NCBI GenBank assembly: GCA_016630905.1
Contig: WBMQ01000002.1
Span: forward strand, 124,001-188,000
Source: Capillidium heterosporum
Lineage: Eukaryota > Entomophthoromycota > Entomophthoromycetes > Entomophthorales > Capillidiaceae
DNA length: 64,000 nt
Direction: 5' to 3'
How positions within the stretch are numbered: position 1 is the first letter of the stretch; each line of letters begins with the position of its first letter. The notes beneath the pieces were generated by a model. The model worked only from the letters and a program-made list of their open reading frames with translations. It had not been told where the DNA came from and searched no databases. This document shows positions 28,056 through 39,026 of the stretch, one piece after another. A program made the translations under genes and the position numbers.

Positions 28056-29155
28056 AGTCAACAACCTTGTGGGGAGCTAAGAATTTGATTTACATTATAA
28101 TTTAAACTCAAAGGTCTAAAGTTTATGTAAGGTCCAGGGAGGTGCCACTGGATCCAACTAATGATGATATCAAATTGCGAGCTAATGTCGTGGTAGGTTA
28201 GGAAAACGAAACTAACACCCACTACTGCATTAGTAATAAAGGCCTGGATTTTCCGGATGGTAGGTCAGATAGCCAGGTAAAGGAGGTACACCATAAGAAG
28301 CGCCCACACGATGGTAGTCACTTCCCAGTTCCAGGAGGGGATAGAGGGAACATATAAAGGCTTGGGTACGGGCTGGGGCTGGACCAGAGGGGACTTATCA
28401 GGTAAGGGTTGAACAACAGCCGGTGCCACCGTATTAGGATCAAAGGTAGGGGTGGGCTGGTAGGTTAACGTTGGTTCGAAAAGATTGATTGTATTAGTAA
28501 TATTAATTGCCCAAAGGAGGTGGGATCCAAGGGTAGCAAGGATTGTTAACAGGTAATAAGAAGTAGGGAGGACAGGGGGATTAGACCACATAGGAATACT
28601 ATGCTGAGACAAGGATATGAGTAAAGAGACAAGACTTTATTTAGAACTAAGAAACGAAATCAGGCTGTCGCAACAGCTATGGCTAGGAATTGAGGTGAGT
28701 AATAGCTATGAAATAGCGAGGTGGAACGTTGTCAAGATACCCACTTTGGGTAGCGACGAAAGGGAGTTTAAATATCCCTTTGGTATCTTGGCAGTAGTTA
28801 TAACAGGAGGAATTAGGTTTTCATCTGCAATTAGCTACTCTATAGGTTAAGGTTTTGTCCAAGTTTCGCCAGAAAAGTCCCTACTAATCTGAGCTACTAC
28901 TGGTGAGTTTACTATTGCCAAAGCTTTAGTATCTAATGTTCGGTTGTTAATAGTGGATATTTCTAGATAGCCATCGGAACTAAGAAAAAGAATAAAGGTA
29001 GAAAAATGACTGGTGTAGAGCAGATTCGAAACTAAAAATAGTTATGAATTATGGATTGAAAACTAAAAGTTGATGAAAGAAAATAGCAAGAAAAAAAGCA
29101 GAGGGAGTAGGTCTATGACTTTATAATAGGAATTGTAGTGACCAAGGTTGTTACA
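28056..29155 (-). mobile_element. TIR transposable element, copy 1
   Basis: A 1.1-kb dispersed element found three times in this window. The right end, read inward on the minus strand from 29155, begins TGTAACAACCTTGGTC. The same terminus, about 33 bp long, opens copy 2 at 57836 in the opposite direction, and a degenerate version (CAACCTTG) marks the left end here near 28060. So the element has terminal inverted repeats. Internally it has a segment from the left end to about 28855 and a second from 28856 to 29155, both matched in copy 3. It carries no recognisable transposase; the only sizeable open frame is a short proline-rich membrane-protein-like ORF. Probably a non-autonomous DNA transposon. 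I could not identify a target-site duplication. Confidence 0.75.
28265..28591 (-). CDS. Proline-rich two-helix ORF inside the TIR element
   Basis: Open frame of 108 codons from the ATG at 28591 (MWSNPPVLP); the frame itself extends upstream to about 28650 without an earlier ATG. It shows a hydrophobic helix (YYLLTILATLGSHLLWAI), a proline-rich middle (TPTFDPNTVAPAVVQPLPDK) and a second helix (TTIVWALLMVYLLYLAI). After the TGA the same frame continues as another hydrophobic stretch (FITNAVVGVSFVFLTYHDI) and ends near the sequence WHLPGPY, so a longer ancestral protein with three helices is likely. Copies 2 and 3 keep recognisable but broken versions. The function is unknown and it is not a known transposase. 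It may be cargo, a captured host gene or a chance frame. Confidence 0.35.
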   Translation of the reverse strand: MWSNPPVLPTSYYLLTILATLGSHLLWAINITNTINLFEPTLTYQPTPTFDPNTVAPAVVQPLPDKSPLVQPQPVPKPLYVPSIPSWNWEVTTIVWALLMVYLLYLAI

Positions 29156-29854
29156 GATAGAGCATAGCTATACTATAAACAATGTTATTGTATATTTGTT
29201 CGAACTTGAAATAGCAATATTTTTAGGACATAGTTTTAATTAAAAGCATTTATATTAAACACATATTACCATTTTCTCTTTATATAGACCAATTTCTATT
29301 TTATCGTTTAAAGGGAACAAATAAGCAGGAGAGAATCAGTTTTTATTCTTACCAATCCTTGAAGTTAATTGCAAATCATGATTTTTCAACCAAGATGACG
29401 TATTACAAATTAATTTGGCCTTAAATATGGAGTGATAATTCAGCTTTTTAACAACTTTGAATTTGATCTCAGGAAAGAAATTTGAAGTAGGATAGTCATC
29501 GAAGTTCAAAAGACAGCAGAGAATAAAGTGGATTAGATGGTTTAAAGAGTAGTCAGGCACACTTTTATAATTGCTCGAACGATTGCACCAACTAAAATGA
29601 AGCACTGATTATGGAGGAGCAACTGGTAGTGAACTTTATATTTCTCTAGGAATGACGATAGGATAAAAATACAGTTAATCAGTAAGCTTACCCTTTGTGA
29701 AGAATACTTCTTTGGAATGAAATCTGTAGCTCACTTTTCCAAGTAATATACAGGCAAAAATATTCTTTAGTATTGTGAATATTTATGTTTAACCTAAATA
29801 AACCACTTTTTAATGCATGCTTTAGTGCATATATATTCTACGCTTGAATAGACT
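29156..29854. other. Gap before the transcription-factor array; holds part of the shared 3' unit
   Basis: About 29640-29760 resembles the sequence that follows every other copy of the regulator array (for example CTTCTTTGGAATGAAATC and TAGCTCACTTTTCC). It is therefore the decayed 3' flank of the first pseudogene. A 90-codon minus-strand frame at 29336-29605 (starting MLHFSWCNRSSNYKS) has no recognisable family. Confidence 0.45.
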
Positions 29855-31673
29855 TCAATTCAAAGATGGTAGTACTACTTTGTTATTAAACGCCAACAAT
29901 TGTAACGAAGTTAGGATAGATGCGGCATGGGAACCTAAGACTGGAACCTTTGTCATCTCGTTCAAGAATTCCAGCCCCGTCTTTATAAGTGGGGTCGCTT
30001 GGATGGGATGGCTATGGTAACTTTCGATCAAAAATATGAGAGCCGTAAAAAGAGCGTAGTTTTTGGTGAAGAAGTGCATTTCATCCTTCAAGTTGGAGTT
30101 GTGCAGGAAGGCATTCTTGCAGAGATCTCTACCCTGTTCGAGGTCGCTATGGCTAGGCACTAGTTTGAGGAAAGAGTGGTCGAGTTTATGCTGGGAAGAA
30201 CTTTTTGTTGAATTGATATTTTTATAAGCGTATACTTTAGTTGAGAACGTCATTATCAGTTCCCGGAAGGAGGTAAGTAGTGTTATAGAAATTAGGGCTG
30301 AGGTCTTTTGGTCGAGATATTGAATCCCACACAACTTGCTGTTTTCTTTAAGTTTGTAGATCTCAGCCAAGGTGTCGATTAGTATTTTTTTCAGCTGGCT
30401 TCGCAGCCCGTCGATATATTTGGAAGCGTTACCCCTATCGATTTTGTAGTTGGTACCGGTATGGAACAAATTAAAGTAGTACTGGAGCTTATGAAAGAGA
30501 TTGCTGTAGTTGTATCTGACGTAACATATGATCAACAACAGGTTCTCTTCAAACTTATCTTTGATCTCTTCTAAATTCAAGTACAGTTTCGGATCCATAG
30601 GGTTGTAAAGGGCCTTAATGTTATAGTGATAATGATTGTTGGCAACGAGTATATCGACGTTGGAACTTTCAAATAGAGTCAAAGCTGTTGTGAAAGCCAT
30701 GAAGCGTTCGCGTACTATACCTTTACTAAACTTATGTCCTGAATAGTTTAAGTGAAGGCCTAGTTGATAAGTCAAAGGCAATATATTGTCTGAGAGATAG
30801 GATGGTAACGAATACTTGGTCCTCGCCATACTCAAGTTTAGGATACATAACGCCTGGACTAACGCCAAAGTAGGTTTACGTAGCTGCTCCTTCAATACCC
30901 TTTTCAAGGTAGCCTTTTACAGCCTTTACCAAAGTGTCCACTAAAACATCCTCTTCCAACAAAGCTAAACCACTTAGCCATACAGCATATTTTAGAAATA
31001 GAGGTCGTTTCTGTGAAAAAAAGCTTCGCTTGGTGAATAGAGCTGGGAAAATGATGTAGTTCTTAAAGTAAGAGTCGACACCTTTAATATACATGGTGTA
31101 GTTGTCTTTGAAGAGGTTAAAATTGGAAGCTGCTATTGGAGCTTTCATTTGAACAGAGCCTTGACTTTGGTTGAATATATAGACGGCCTAGCATCGGTTT
31201 AAACTTGTACATAAACAGTAGGTCTTCGAAATCAAAGTCAGGGAGTCATTAATTGGTTGCCTGGGGTCAATCCAATGCTGTATAGCAACATCTTGTACTT
31301 TGGTATCCTGACTTTGGTGAAGTGAGTTTGAGGTCGGCGTTGGGTCAACGCGCTAGCAGTAAGCTGATTTAATACTCTGAACTTAATAGCCATGCCTCCT
31401 GTTGCCTTGGACATAATGGTGGTCCTTATTTCCAGTTAACTTTGATTTGCTTTGAGAACTATCATCTAATACAAATACTTGCTTCAGAAAGTCTTCGTTA
31501 GCCATCGCCCTCCCTTTCACCTTCCGTTTGCGGTTTGTCCTACACTCAATTCGTCTTGATTTACATTGTCCACAGGGTTCCTTTCTATCGCATTTTGCCC
31601 TCAAGTTGTAGCAGTTGTCGCAAGCTGGACGAGGAGAGTTGATTTCACCTTCCAATCCCAAGTTTTTGAACAT
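29855..31673 (-). pseudogene. Zn(II)2Cys6 transcription factor, array copy 1, decayed
   Basis: Broken paralogue of the intact regulators that follow. The N-terminus (31673-31383) keeps a complete zinc cluster, CDNCYNLRAKC...CGQCKSRRIEC (spacing C2C6C5C2C6C), then meets a frame break and TAG at 31383. The next part lies in other frames: IPKYKMLLYSIGLTPGNQLM, then 31148-30876 with FPALFTKRSFF and LFLKYAVWLSGLALLEEDVL. A frame change near 30890 follows (GYLEKG versus KEQLRKPTLALVQALC), after which 30907-29855 runs open for 350 codons to the normal stop. At least three frame disruptions are therefore present. The C-terminal part is almost undamaged, so decay is recent. It could still give a zinc-finger-only peptide of 96 residues. 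Confidence 0.88.
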
Positions 31674-31839
31674 AAGAGTTTCAACCCAAGAAATCTTGCA
31701 AGAATGAACTCTCAGATTTCAGCTTGCGGTTCCCTTGAGCTATTCCTAGATCTATATTTATATGTCTGTGCTAAAAGTATATCAACAGGTTTTTCACAAG
31801 TTTTTGTTAGGATCCTGATCATTTGAACCTATTCCTTTT

Positions 31840-31905
31840 GCTGTTCGCAATTAAATCGCCTAGTTCAGTATTTTATAGATACTGAAATTAGATGCTATTT
31901 ACAAA
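31840..31905 (-). promoter_or_regulatory. Shared upstream block, array copy 1
   Basis: Sequence CTGTTCGCAATTAA followed by a CTAGTTCAGTA-like run, about 165 bp upstream of the start. The same block recurs 150-175 bp upstream of copies 2, 3 and 4. It is either an upstream control element or simply the conserved edge of the duplicated unit. Confidence 0.45.
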
Positions 31906-32404
31906 TGAAAGTAGGAAATAATCTGACTAATACAGCCTATAAATTAGATGACTGCGATCTAGGCCTCGAATTGAAAGTATAGCTCATCTCAAAGCTATTT
32001 TGGGAAGGTACATCCAAGTTATGCTATTGGTATAATAAAGTAAATTTAGGAAAATCAATCATCGAACTTTTCCTTATAAGTTTCAGCCAAAATTTCATCT
32101 TGATCAGTCGAAAATTACAAAATTGATGAAATTTGAATGTTATACAGTATCTTAAAGGATGTTTTGGAATATATATAGGACCTTTTACAAAGCTATATTT
32201 TCTAGAGCCTAAGTTGGCAATCTCTAAATGAATGCCGTATTAATTTGAAAAGATATACAACAATGTTAAGAAAGTATACCTTGAAATATAGCAAACAATT
32301 ATTTACATTAAAAGCAAACTATATCTTTATAATTTGATAAGATGTGTTTAAATTTTAGGCCAACATTCAAAGGAAGGGAAACAAATATTTCCATCTCTGC
32401 TCAA

Positions 32405-32710
32405 TTCAACTGATTAAAGTTAGAAGAAATAATAGAAGACGAATTTGAATCGAGATAGTGAGACAGCCAAGTGGAGTTCTAAGAGTAGCTTGAAAATTTG
32501 AAGCAAAAGACTACAGCTACTAATATGAAGATGTGTACTAGTAGCGATACTCTTAGAAACAACTAAAAGTGATGAGATGATGAAACAGTAACTCTTGATC
32601 GTCAAGTCTCCTAACCAATTTAATGCTTTAGTGAGCTTACATTTTGAAAAAGCTATTTCTTTGACAATATGTCTATGACTCACTTTGCTAGATATCAAAT
32701 GTTTCAATGT
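32405..32710. repeat. Array 3' unit, copy 2
   Basis: A stretch of about 300 bp starting roughly 95 bp after the stop of copy 2. It is alignable with 35525-35815, 38690-38970 and 41525-41815 (shared runs such as AAGTTAGAAGAAAT, AGTTCTAAG, TGACTCACTTTGCTAG). It shows that the duplicated unit includes the 3' flank. Confidence 0.6.
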
Positions 32711-32803
32711 AGTCTTTTAGCTTATGAATAGGCCAACTAAATGTACTTAAATAAATGTAAATGAAACTATTTTCAAAAACTATTTTTTAATTAAATTAAA
32801 AAG

Positions 32804-34636
32804 TTAACTTGACACTGGTAGTACAACTTGGTTGATCTTTGCTAAAGTTTGTATGGAATGGAGCATAGGCACGATATAGGAACCTAAGGTTGGAGCTTTC
32901 TTCAACTCGTTTAAGTTTTGTAAGCCAACTTCTATAAGCGGTGCTGCCAAGTCAGGATGACTGTGGTAACTTTCGATTAGGAAGGTGAGGGCTGTAAATA
33001 ATGTATAGTTTCTGGTAAAGAAATGCGACCCATCTGCCATGTTGGAATTGTGCTGGAAAGCATTCTTGCAGATCTTCCTTCCTTGTTCGAGGTCGCAAGC
33101 TCGTGGTGGAAGCTTGGGGAAAGGATGGTCGAACTTATGTTTGGAGGAAGTTTTGGTTGAGCTGATAGTTTTGTATTCGTACACCTTGGTTGAGAACGTC
33201 GCTATCAGCTCTCGGAAGGATATAAGTAAGGTAAGCGAAACCAAAGCCGAAGTTTTCTGATCTAACAATTGGATGCCACATAGTTGACTGTTCTGTTGGA
33301 GCTTGTAGATCTCCGCCAAAGTATCGATGAGTATCCTTTTGAACTGATTTCGTAATCCATCTATGTACTGTAAAGCGTTGCCCTTGTCAATCTTAGTGTT
33401 GTCACCAGCATGGAACAAACTGAAGTAGTATTGAAGCTTGTTTAGAATAACCTTAAAGCTATACCTCATGTAACATATAATCAATGACACATTCTCTTCA
33501 AATTTGTCCTCGATCTCTTCTAGACTTGAATACAGCCTCGGATTCATATCGTTGTAAAGTACCTTGACATCGTAATGGTAGTGATCATTTTCAACAAGTA
33601 TGTTGATATCGGAGGTTTCAAAGTAGGTTAAAGCCGTAGTGAAGGTAGTAAACCGTTCTTGAGTTGTCTTTCTACTAAACTGTTGTCGCATAGGGTGTAG
33701 GTGAAGACCTAGTTGATAAGTCAGAGGCAGTATATTGTCTGAGAGGTAGGAAGGCAGTGCATATTTGGTCCTAGCCATATCCAAATTTAAGATACACAAC
33801 GCTTGTACCAACGCCAACGTAGGCTTACGTAACTGTTCTTTCAACGTCCTTTCTAGGTAACCTTTTACAGCCTTGACCAAAGTATCCACTAAAGCATCTT
33901 CTTCCAACATGGCTGCACCACACAACCATACAGCACACTTCAAAAACAGAGGTCGGTCCGATACAAGGAAGTTTCGTTTGGTAAATAGAGCCAGGCAGAT
34001 ATTATGAACTTTAAAATATGCATTGATGCCTCTATGGTAAATAGTAGCATTTTCAGTAAAGAGTGTCAATTCGAAGTTAGAATTGGAAGCCGGTATTTGT
34101 ACCTCTCTTGGAATTTGGCCTTGGTTTTGGCTTTGGAAAAATAGGTAGACGGATAGAAACGGCTTAGACTTGTACATGAACATAAGATCTTCAAAGTCGA
34201 TATCGGGGGTTATAAGTCGATTTGCAGGAGTCAGTCCAACGGTGAACAGCAACATTTTATATTTAGGTATCTTGAATTGGACAAAGTAAGTTTGAGGCTG
34301 GTACTGGGTCAACGTGCCAGTAGTAAACTGTTTGGACACTCTGAACTTGGTTGTCACGCCTCCTGCTGATTTCGACTTGGCAGTGGATCGATTTCCTTTC
34401 AATCTAGGATTGGCCTTAGTTTTACCATCGTATACAAACACCTGCTTCAAGAAGTCTTTGCTGCCCAATATACTATCCTTCATCTCTCGTTCAGGGCTGA
34501 TTTTGCATTCAATCCGTTGTGATCTGCATCGCCCACACGGCTCCTCCTTGTCACATCTCACTTTTAAGTGGTAGCAGCTGTCGCAAGCCAGTTGCCTGTA
34601 GTTGATCAAACCTCCCGACTTTGTGTTTTTGAACAT
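32804..34636 (-). CDS. Zn(II)2Cys6 fungal transcription factor, array copy 2
   Basis: Intact, intronless, 610 aa. The N-terminal binuclear zinc cluster is CDSCYHLKVRC-DKEEP-CGRCRSQRIEC (residues about 19-46, spacing C2C6C5C2C6C), with basic residues after the second Cys as in Gal4-type DNA-binding domains. A linker follows, then a block common to all paralogues (PKYKMLLFTVGLTPANRL). From about residue 200 comes the fungal middle-homology region: AYFKVHNICLALFTKRNF, FLKCAVWLCGAAMLEEDALV, KPTLALVQALCILNLDMART, PLTYQLGLHLHP. This helical domain controls activity and effector response. No coiled coil next to the zinc cluster is obvious. Target genes are unknown. Codon use and length match copies 3 and 4. 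No frame breaks. Confidence 0.9.
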   Translation of the reverse strand: MFKNTKSGGLINYRQLACDSCYHLKVRCDKEEPCGRCRSQRIECKISPEREMKDSILGSKDFLKQVFVYDGKTKANPRLKGNRSTAKSKSAGGVTTKFRVSKQFTTGTLTQYQPQTYFVQFKIPKYKMLLFTVGLTPANRLITPDIDFEDLMFMYKSKPFLSVYLFFQSQNQGQIPREVQIPASNSNFELTLFTENATIYHRGINAYFKVHNICLALFTKRNFLVSDRPLFLKCAVWLCGAAMLEEDALVDTLVKAVKGYLERTLKEQLRKPTLALVQALCILNLDMARTKYALPSYLSDNILPLTYQLGLHLHPMRQQFSRKTTQERFTTFTTALTYFETSDINILVENDHYHYDVKVLYNDMNPRLYSSLEEIEDKFEENVSLIICYMRYSFKVILNKLQYYFSLFHAGDNTKIDKGNALQYIDGLRNQFKRILIDTLAEIYKLQQNSQLCGIQLLDQKTSALVSLTLLISFRELIATFSTKVYEYKTISSTKTSSKHKFDHPFPKLPPRACDLEQGRKICKNAFQHNSNMADGSHFFTRNYTLFTALTFLIESYHSHPDLAAPLIEVGLQNLNELKKAPTLGSYIVPMLHSIQTLAKINQVVLPVSS

Positions 34637-34811
34637 AAAAATTCCAATGTAAAGAAAATTGCCAAAGAACTTTCAAAGCTAATCTTATGGCTTTCATGAA
34701 CTACAAGCAAGTTGTATCTTATACTTTGACTAAAAAGTGTATAAACATATAGCCGCAAACGTGATTTCCATGAGTATACATTAAAATTTAATTGTTTAAA
34801 TGAGTTTCTCC

Positions 34812-34860
34812 AACTGTTCGCAATTAAACTTTCTAATTCAGTACTTGTAAACAATAAAGT
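34812..34860 (-). promoter_or_regulatory. Shared upstream block, array copy 2
   Basis: AACTGTTCGCAATTAAAC followed by TAATTCAGTA, about 176 bp upstream of the start of copy 2. It matches the block of copy 1 almost base for base over the first 14 positions. Confidence 0.45.
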
Positions 34861-35524
34861 AAGATCTTTTTCGTGAACAAAGTATTAATGAAAACATCGC
34901 TCATATCTGATCAATTAATTTGGGAATAGATTATAGCCATTAACAATACTTAATTTAGAAGTATGGGAACACATTTTGAATGACAGCAGTTATATCGGAC
35001 ACTTTTCTCCTTAAAAGATGGTGTCTATAAAATAGAGCCTTTATACGCTCAGATATGTTTTGAAGCTGGTAACTTCAGAAGCTTTTTCCCATGTAAACTA
35101 GATAGGTCTGATCTTAGACATCTTTTGGAAGTGTAGCTTACCCAAAAAGTAGTAGATTTTTGAGATTGACATCTCAAATCTTACCAGGTTGCAACAAAAT
35201 CGGATGAATTTAAGCCTAAAGAGGAAATAGTAGATTGCTTTTATAAATATATAGTCTTGAGCCGAAAACTAAATACATTTTCAATTGGGCTTTGGAATAG
35301 CTTAGGTATATACTGCACTTCAGTGTGTTCTCAGCAGTATTCAAAGGGTGTACATTACAGCCTCCATTTATAGAATTTTTCTTGAAGATAACAAACTTGT
35401 GCCAATCTTGTAGTTGCAAAGATTTTCAAAAGTACTATTAGCTTGTTCCATTTAGCTAGTATAATGTGCATATTCAGTTTTAGTTAAGCTTCACAGATTT
35501 GGAAAATGAAATTGTCTTACTGAA

Positions 35525-35815
35525 TCTACTGATTTGATCAGAGCTGGAAGGACAAGCAGAAGACGAAGTAGTTTGCAAATTTCAATGGGTGATGAATAAA
35601 GTCTAATAAAGGGCTCAGATAATCAAATCAACCAAGTTATAGTAACTTATTATGAAGTCGAGGCTCAATAAGTATTGCTTTTTTAGGGCAGATAAATTTA
35701 CAAAATATAAGTAAAAAATGTGAACAAGCTTCCTAGTTATAGTTCGAAAAGGATGGTCGCTTCAACAAGATATCCGAAGCTCATTTCGTCAGGTAACTAA
35801 AATTTTATTGTAACT
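35525..35815. repeat. Array 3' unit, copy 3 (diverged)
   Basis: Diverged version of the sequence following copies 2, 4 and 5. The start (CTGATTTGATCAGAGCTGGAA, then GCAGAAGACGAA) and end (ACAAGATATCCGAAGCTCAT) are recognisable; the middle is not. Confidence 0.4.
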
Positions 35816-35908
35816 TATGATCTTTACAGTATCTGTTTAAATAATTAAGTTTAATGAATTTATAACAACTTTTATTTTATTAAAATGGATATCCATATTT
35901 TTAAAAGA

Positions 35909-37780
35909 TTAGTTTGGCCATGGTAAAGCGACATAGTTGTCCTTTGCCAAAGCATGCAACCTATCGAAAATATATACAGCGAAGCAGCCTAAAGTTGGGA
36001 CTTTTTGCATCTCATTTAAAATTCCAAAGCCAACTTTTATAAGTGGTGCGGCCAGGCTAGGATGGTTATGATAGCTTTCGATTAGGAAGATGAGAGCTGT
36101 AAGCAATATAAAGATCTTGGTCATGAAGTAGGGCCCTTCCTTCAAATTGGAAATATGCTGAAAGGTATTCTTGCACAGATCTCTACCTTGTTCGAGGTCA
36201 TTGCTGCTTGGTACAAGTTTGGGAAAGGGGTGATCAGGCTTATGTAGAGAAGGATTTAGAGTATGATTGATAGAGCTTTTTGAGGGATTTTGACTTGTGG
36301 TAACCGTTTTATAGGAGTATAGCTTTGATGAAAACGTCATTATAAGATCCCTAAAGGAGGTAAGTGAAAGGATGGAAACCAGCACCGACGTCTTTTGGTC
36401 TAACGATTGGATCTCTGAGTATCTACTGTTCTCTTTGAGTTTATAAATCTCCGCTAAAGTGTCGACTAGCACATCTCTAAACTGGCTCCTCAACTTATTT
36501 ATATACTGCGAAGCTTTACCGTTGTCAATTTTATTGTTAGTACCGGTATGGAATAGAATAAAATAGTGCTGAAGTTTATGTAGAATGAAGCTGAAGTTGT
36601 GCCTCATAAAGCATGCAATCAACATCCCATTTTCCTCAAATTTATCTTCAACTTCTTCTAAATTTGAATATAGTTTCCGATCCATGGGGTTATAAAGGGT
36701 CTCGAAGTTGCAACAATAATGGTCATCCTCAACAAGTAAGTTGGCGTCGGAAGCTGCAAATATGGTTAGCACCGAAGTAAAAGCCATAAAACGTTCACGT
36801 AACGTTTCTTTACTAAATTGAAGCCGTGGAGGGTGTATATGGAGGCCTAGTTGATAAGCTAGAGGCAGTATCTGGTTGGAGAGGTAGGCTGGAGGTGGGT
36901 ATTTGGTCCTCGCCATACTCAAATTTAAAACGCATAGCGCTTGGATCAGTGCTAAAGTGGGTTTACACAATTGTTCCTTTAACGTTCTGTCAAGGCATTC
37001 TTTTACAGCCTTGACTAAAGCACTCATCAAAACATTTTCTTTCAATAAAGCTGTACCACATAGCCACACAGCGTACTTTAAAAATGAAGGCCTCTCGCAG
37101 GCGAAGAACCTTCTCTTGGTGAACAACGCTGGGAAAAGTGTGTGGTTTCGAAAGTAGGCATCGATGCCTTTAAGATAAATTTTATAGTTGTCGGCAAAGA
37201 GCGTCAGTTCGAGGTTAAGGTTAGAAGTTGTTACCGGTACTTCCATTTGAATTTGGCCTTGGTTTTGGTAAATAATATAGGTGGGTAGGGCTGGATTAGA
37301 CTTGTACGTAGCTACTAGATCTTCGAAATCAAAACCAGGAGTCATCAGTCGGTTACCCGGGGTCAATCCAATGGCAAAAAGCAGCATCTTGTACTTGGGT
37401 ATCTTGACTTTGATAAAACGAGTTTGGGGTTGGTATTGAGTCAAAGCTCCATCTGTATAACGTTTGAATACGTAGATCTTAGCGTTGGATTTTGTAGCTT
37501 CACCCCTTGATGGCTTTGTTGATGTGGATTTGTTGCTTTTATTAAATCTAGAGTTGACTTGAGCCGTACCATCCATTACAAACACTTGCTTCAAAAAGTC
37601 TTTGTTCTCCCTTATATCATCGATTGCCTTTCGCTTTGGGCTCGTCCTACATTCTGTTTGTTTCGATATACATCGTCCACAAGGCTTCTCCCTATCACAT
37701 TTCGCTCTCGAGAGGTAGCAGTTGTCGCAAGCTGGCCGTATGCAGTCGATAATTCCTCGCAACCCAAAGTTTTTAAACAT
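35909..37780 (-). CDS. Zn(II)2Cys6 fungal transcription factor, array copy 3
   Basis: Intact and intronless. I prefer the Met at 37780 (MFKNFGLRG, aligned with the start of the paralogues, 623 aa) over the one three codons upstream at 37789. Zinc cluster CDNCYLSRAKC-DREKP-CGRCISKQTEC. The shared block PKYKMLLFAIGLTPGNRLMT follows, then the middle-homology region (AYFRNHTLFPALFTKRRFF, FLKYAVWLCGTALLKENVLM, KPTLALIQALCVLNLSMART, PLAYQLGLHIHP). The C-terminal third has a copy-specific Ser/Asn/Pro insertion (SQNPSKSSINHTLNPSLHK) not seen in copy 2. It is probably nuclear and its targets are unknown. It may bind the same half-sites as its neighbours, since the residues between cysteines are similar but not identical. 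Confidence 0.9.
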   Translation of the reverse strand: MFKNFGLRGIIDCIRPACDNCYLSRAKCDREKPCGRCISKQTECRTSPKRKAIDDIRENKDFLKQVFVMDGTAQVNSRFNKSNKSTSTKPSRGEATKSNAKIYVFKRYTDGALTQYQPQTRFIKVKIPKYKMLLFAIGLTPGNRLMTPGFDFEDLVATYKSNPALPTYIIYQNQGQIQMEVPVTTSNLNLELTLFADNYKIYLKGIDAYFRNHTLFPALFTKRRFFACERPSFLKYAVWLCGTALLKENVLMSALVKAVKECLDRTLKEQLCKPTLALIQALCVLNLSMARTKYPPPAYLSNQILPLAYQLGLHIHPPRLQFSKETLRERFMAFTSVLTIFAASDANLLVEDDHYCCNFETLYNPMDRKLYSNLEEVEDKFEENGMLIACFMRHNFSFILHKLQHYFILFHTGTNNKIDNGKASQYINKLRSQFRDVLVDTLAEIYKLKENSRYSEIQSLDQKTSVLVSILSLTSFRDLIMTFSSKLYSYKTVTTSQNPSKSSINHTLNPSLHKPDHPFPKLVPSSNDLEQGRDLCKNTFQHISNLKEGPYFMTKIFILLTALIFLIESYHNHPSLAAPLIKVGFGILNEMQKVPTLGCFAVYIFDRLHALAKDNYVALPWPN

Positions 37781-37940
37781 AAATTCCAAAGCAAAGAACC
37801 TGGATATGAAGGGTTTAGCACTTCACCCCTATAGTTCCCATAAACTATTTCCCAGGTCCGTAGGAATTCATAAACGCTAAAAATATAGATCAAAATGTGA
37901 TTTCCATGAATCCTCGGCAATACTTAAGGTTTTGAATCGA

Positions 37941-37985
37941 TTTGTCAAGTTCATAATTAAACACTCTAGTTAACTATTGAAAGCG
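37941..37985 (-). promoter_or_regulatory. Shared upstream block, array copy 3
   Basis: TTTGTCAAGTTCATAATTAA, then a CTCTAGTTAACTATTG-like run, about 161 bp upstream of the preferred start. A diverged form of the block seen in copies 1, 2 and 4. Confidence 0.35.
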
Positions 37986-38689
37986 TATTGAGATATTATT
38001 AAGGGATAAAAGAAATGGAAATTAAGACCATCAACCAGATTTATTTACCTCTTTACGATGAACCATGAACCTAACTTGTTCTAAAACCTATTTATTAGAC
38101 TATATCGGTAAGTGATAATTCAATATAGTATTCCATTTTCATAGCAATTGGGAAAACCAAACCCCAATATACCAAAGCATCATGGTATAGGTAAAGTATG
38201 AAATGCCATGCAAGTATTAAAGGAGGTAAGGACAGATTTAGGACCGATAAATGCTTTAGCTTGGGTGGATCCTATCTACATTGTACTCAAATAATATTAT
38301 TTAGAGTTATTTACAATGGGATTTTCAATCTAAGCTATCACCACTGGACATTCATACAAAAACGATACATAATAATACTTCTGCTATAGCTAAAGTTTTA
38401 CTATGGCACCTTTCCACCAACAATTTTGTATGAAATTCGAACATTATGCGCTATCTAAGAATATATTTAGGATGTTCTCAAGATCTTTTGTAAAATATAA
38501 TTGTTAGGATCTAAATTGGAAATTTTTAGATGTGTTCTATATTAATTTAGCATACTATGCAATAGTATTAGATAAAAGTACTAAACATATATGATGATTT
38601 TATACAAAACTAGTTTATTTAAAAACCTTGGAAACTAAAAGTAATTTGTGCCTATAAATTATCAAAAAAGTGAGAAAGCCTTCTATCTA

Positions 38690-38970
38690 AAATACTAAAC
38701 TAATCAAAACTAGAAGAAATAGCAAAAGACAGAATTGAATCAAAGTGGTAAAGATGCTCAAGTAGAGTTTTAAGAACAGCTATTTATTATCAGGATACGT
38801 ATTAGCTAGTAGTAAAGTTTCAAGCATAGGTAAGATAATGAAGCAGGTACCATTGGTTGTCAAGTTTCTTTGTTGATTGTTCAATGGAGTAATAAGCTTA
38901 TGCTCTGGAAAGATCGCTTCATTAACAAGATGTTTACAGCACACACTGGCAGGCAATTATCATTCAAACA
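38690..38970. repeat. Array 3' unit, copy 4
   Basis: About 280 bp alignable with the sequences after copies 2 and 5 (AATCAAAACTAGAAGAAATA, then AAGTAGAGTTTTAAGA). It begins some 57 bp downstream of the stop of copy 4. Confidence 0.55.
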
Positions 38971-39026
38971 AAGCTTTAATAACATATCATTCAAGGTTAT
39001 ATAAATTAAAGTAAATGGAAATGTCT

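Larger units (their letters stand above)
31674..32803. other. Spacer between array copies 1 and 2: promoter block and 3' unit
   Basis: Contains two sequences repeated at the same relative place along the array: the upstream block of copy 1 (31840-31905) and the 3' unit of copy 2 (32405-32710). A minus-strand frame of 95 codons at 32420-32707 lies inside the 3' unit and is not conserved as coding in the other units. Confidence 0.55.
34637..35908. other. Spacer between array copies 2 and 3
   Basis: Holds the upstream block of copy 2 (34812-34860) and a weaker 3' unit of copy 3 (35525-35815). A minus-strand frame at 35216-35419 has no family signature. Confidence 0.5.
37781..39026. other. Spacer between array copies 3 and 4
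   Basis: Contains the upstream block of copy 3 (37941-37985) and the 3' unit of copy 4 (38690-38970). No separate gene is supported. Confidence 0.5.

Noticed and set aside
28056-29155. TG...CA ends suggested a solo LTR
   Set aside because: The termini are inverted, not direct, repeats of each other, so a TIR element fits better.
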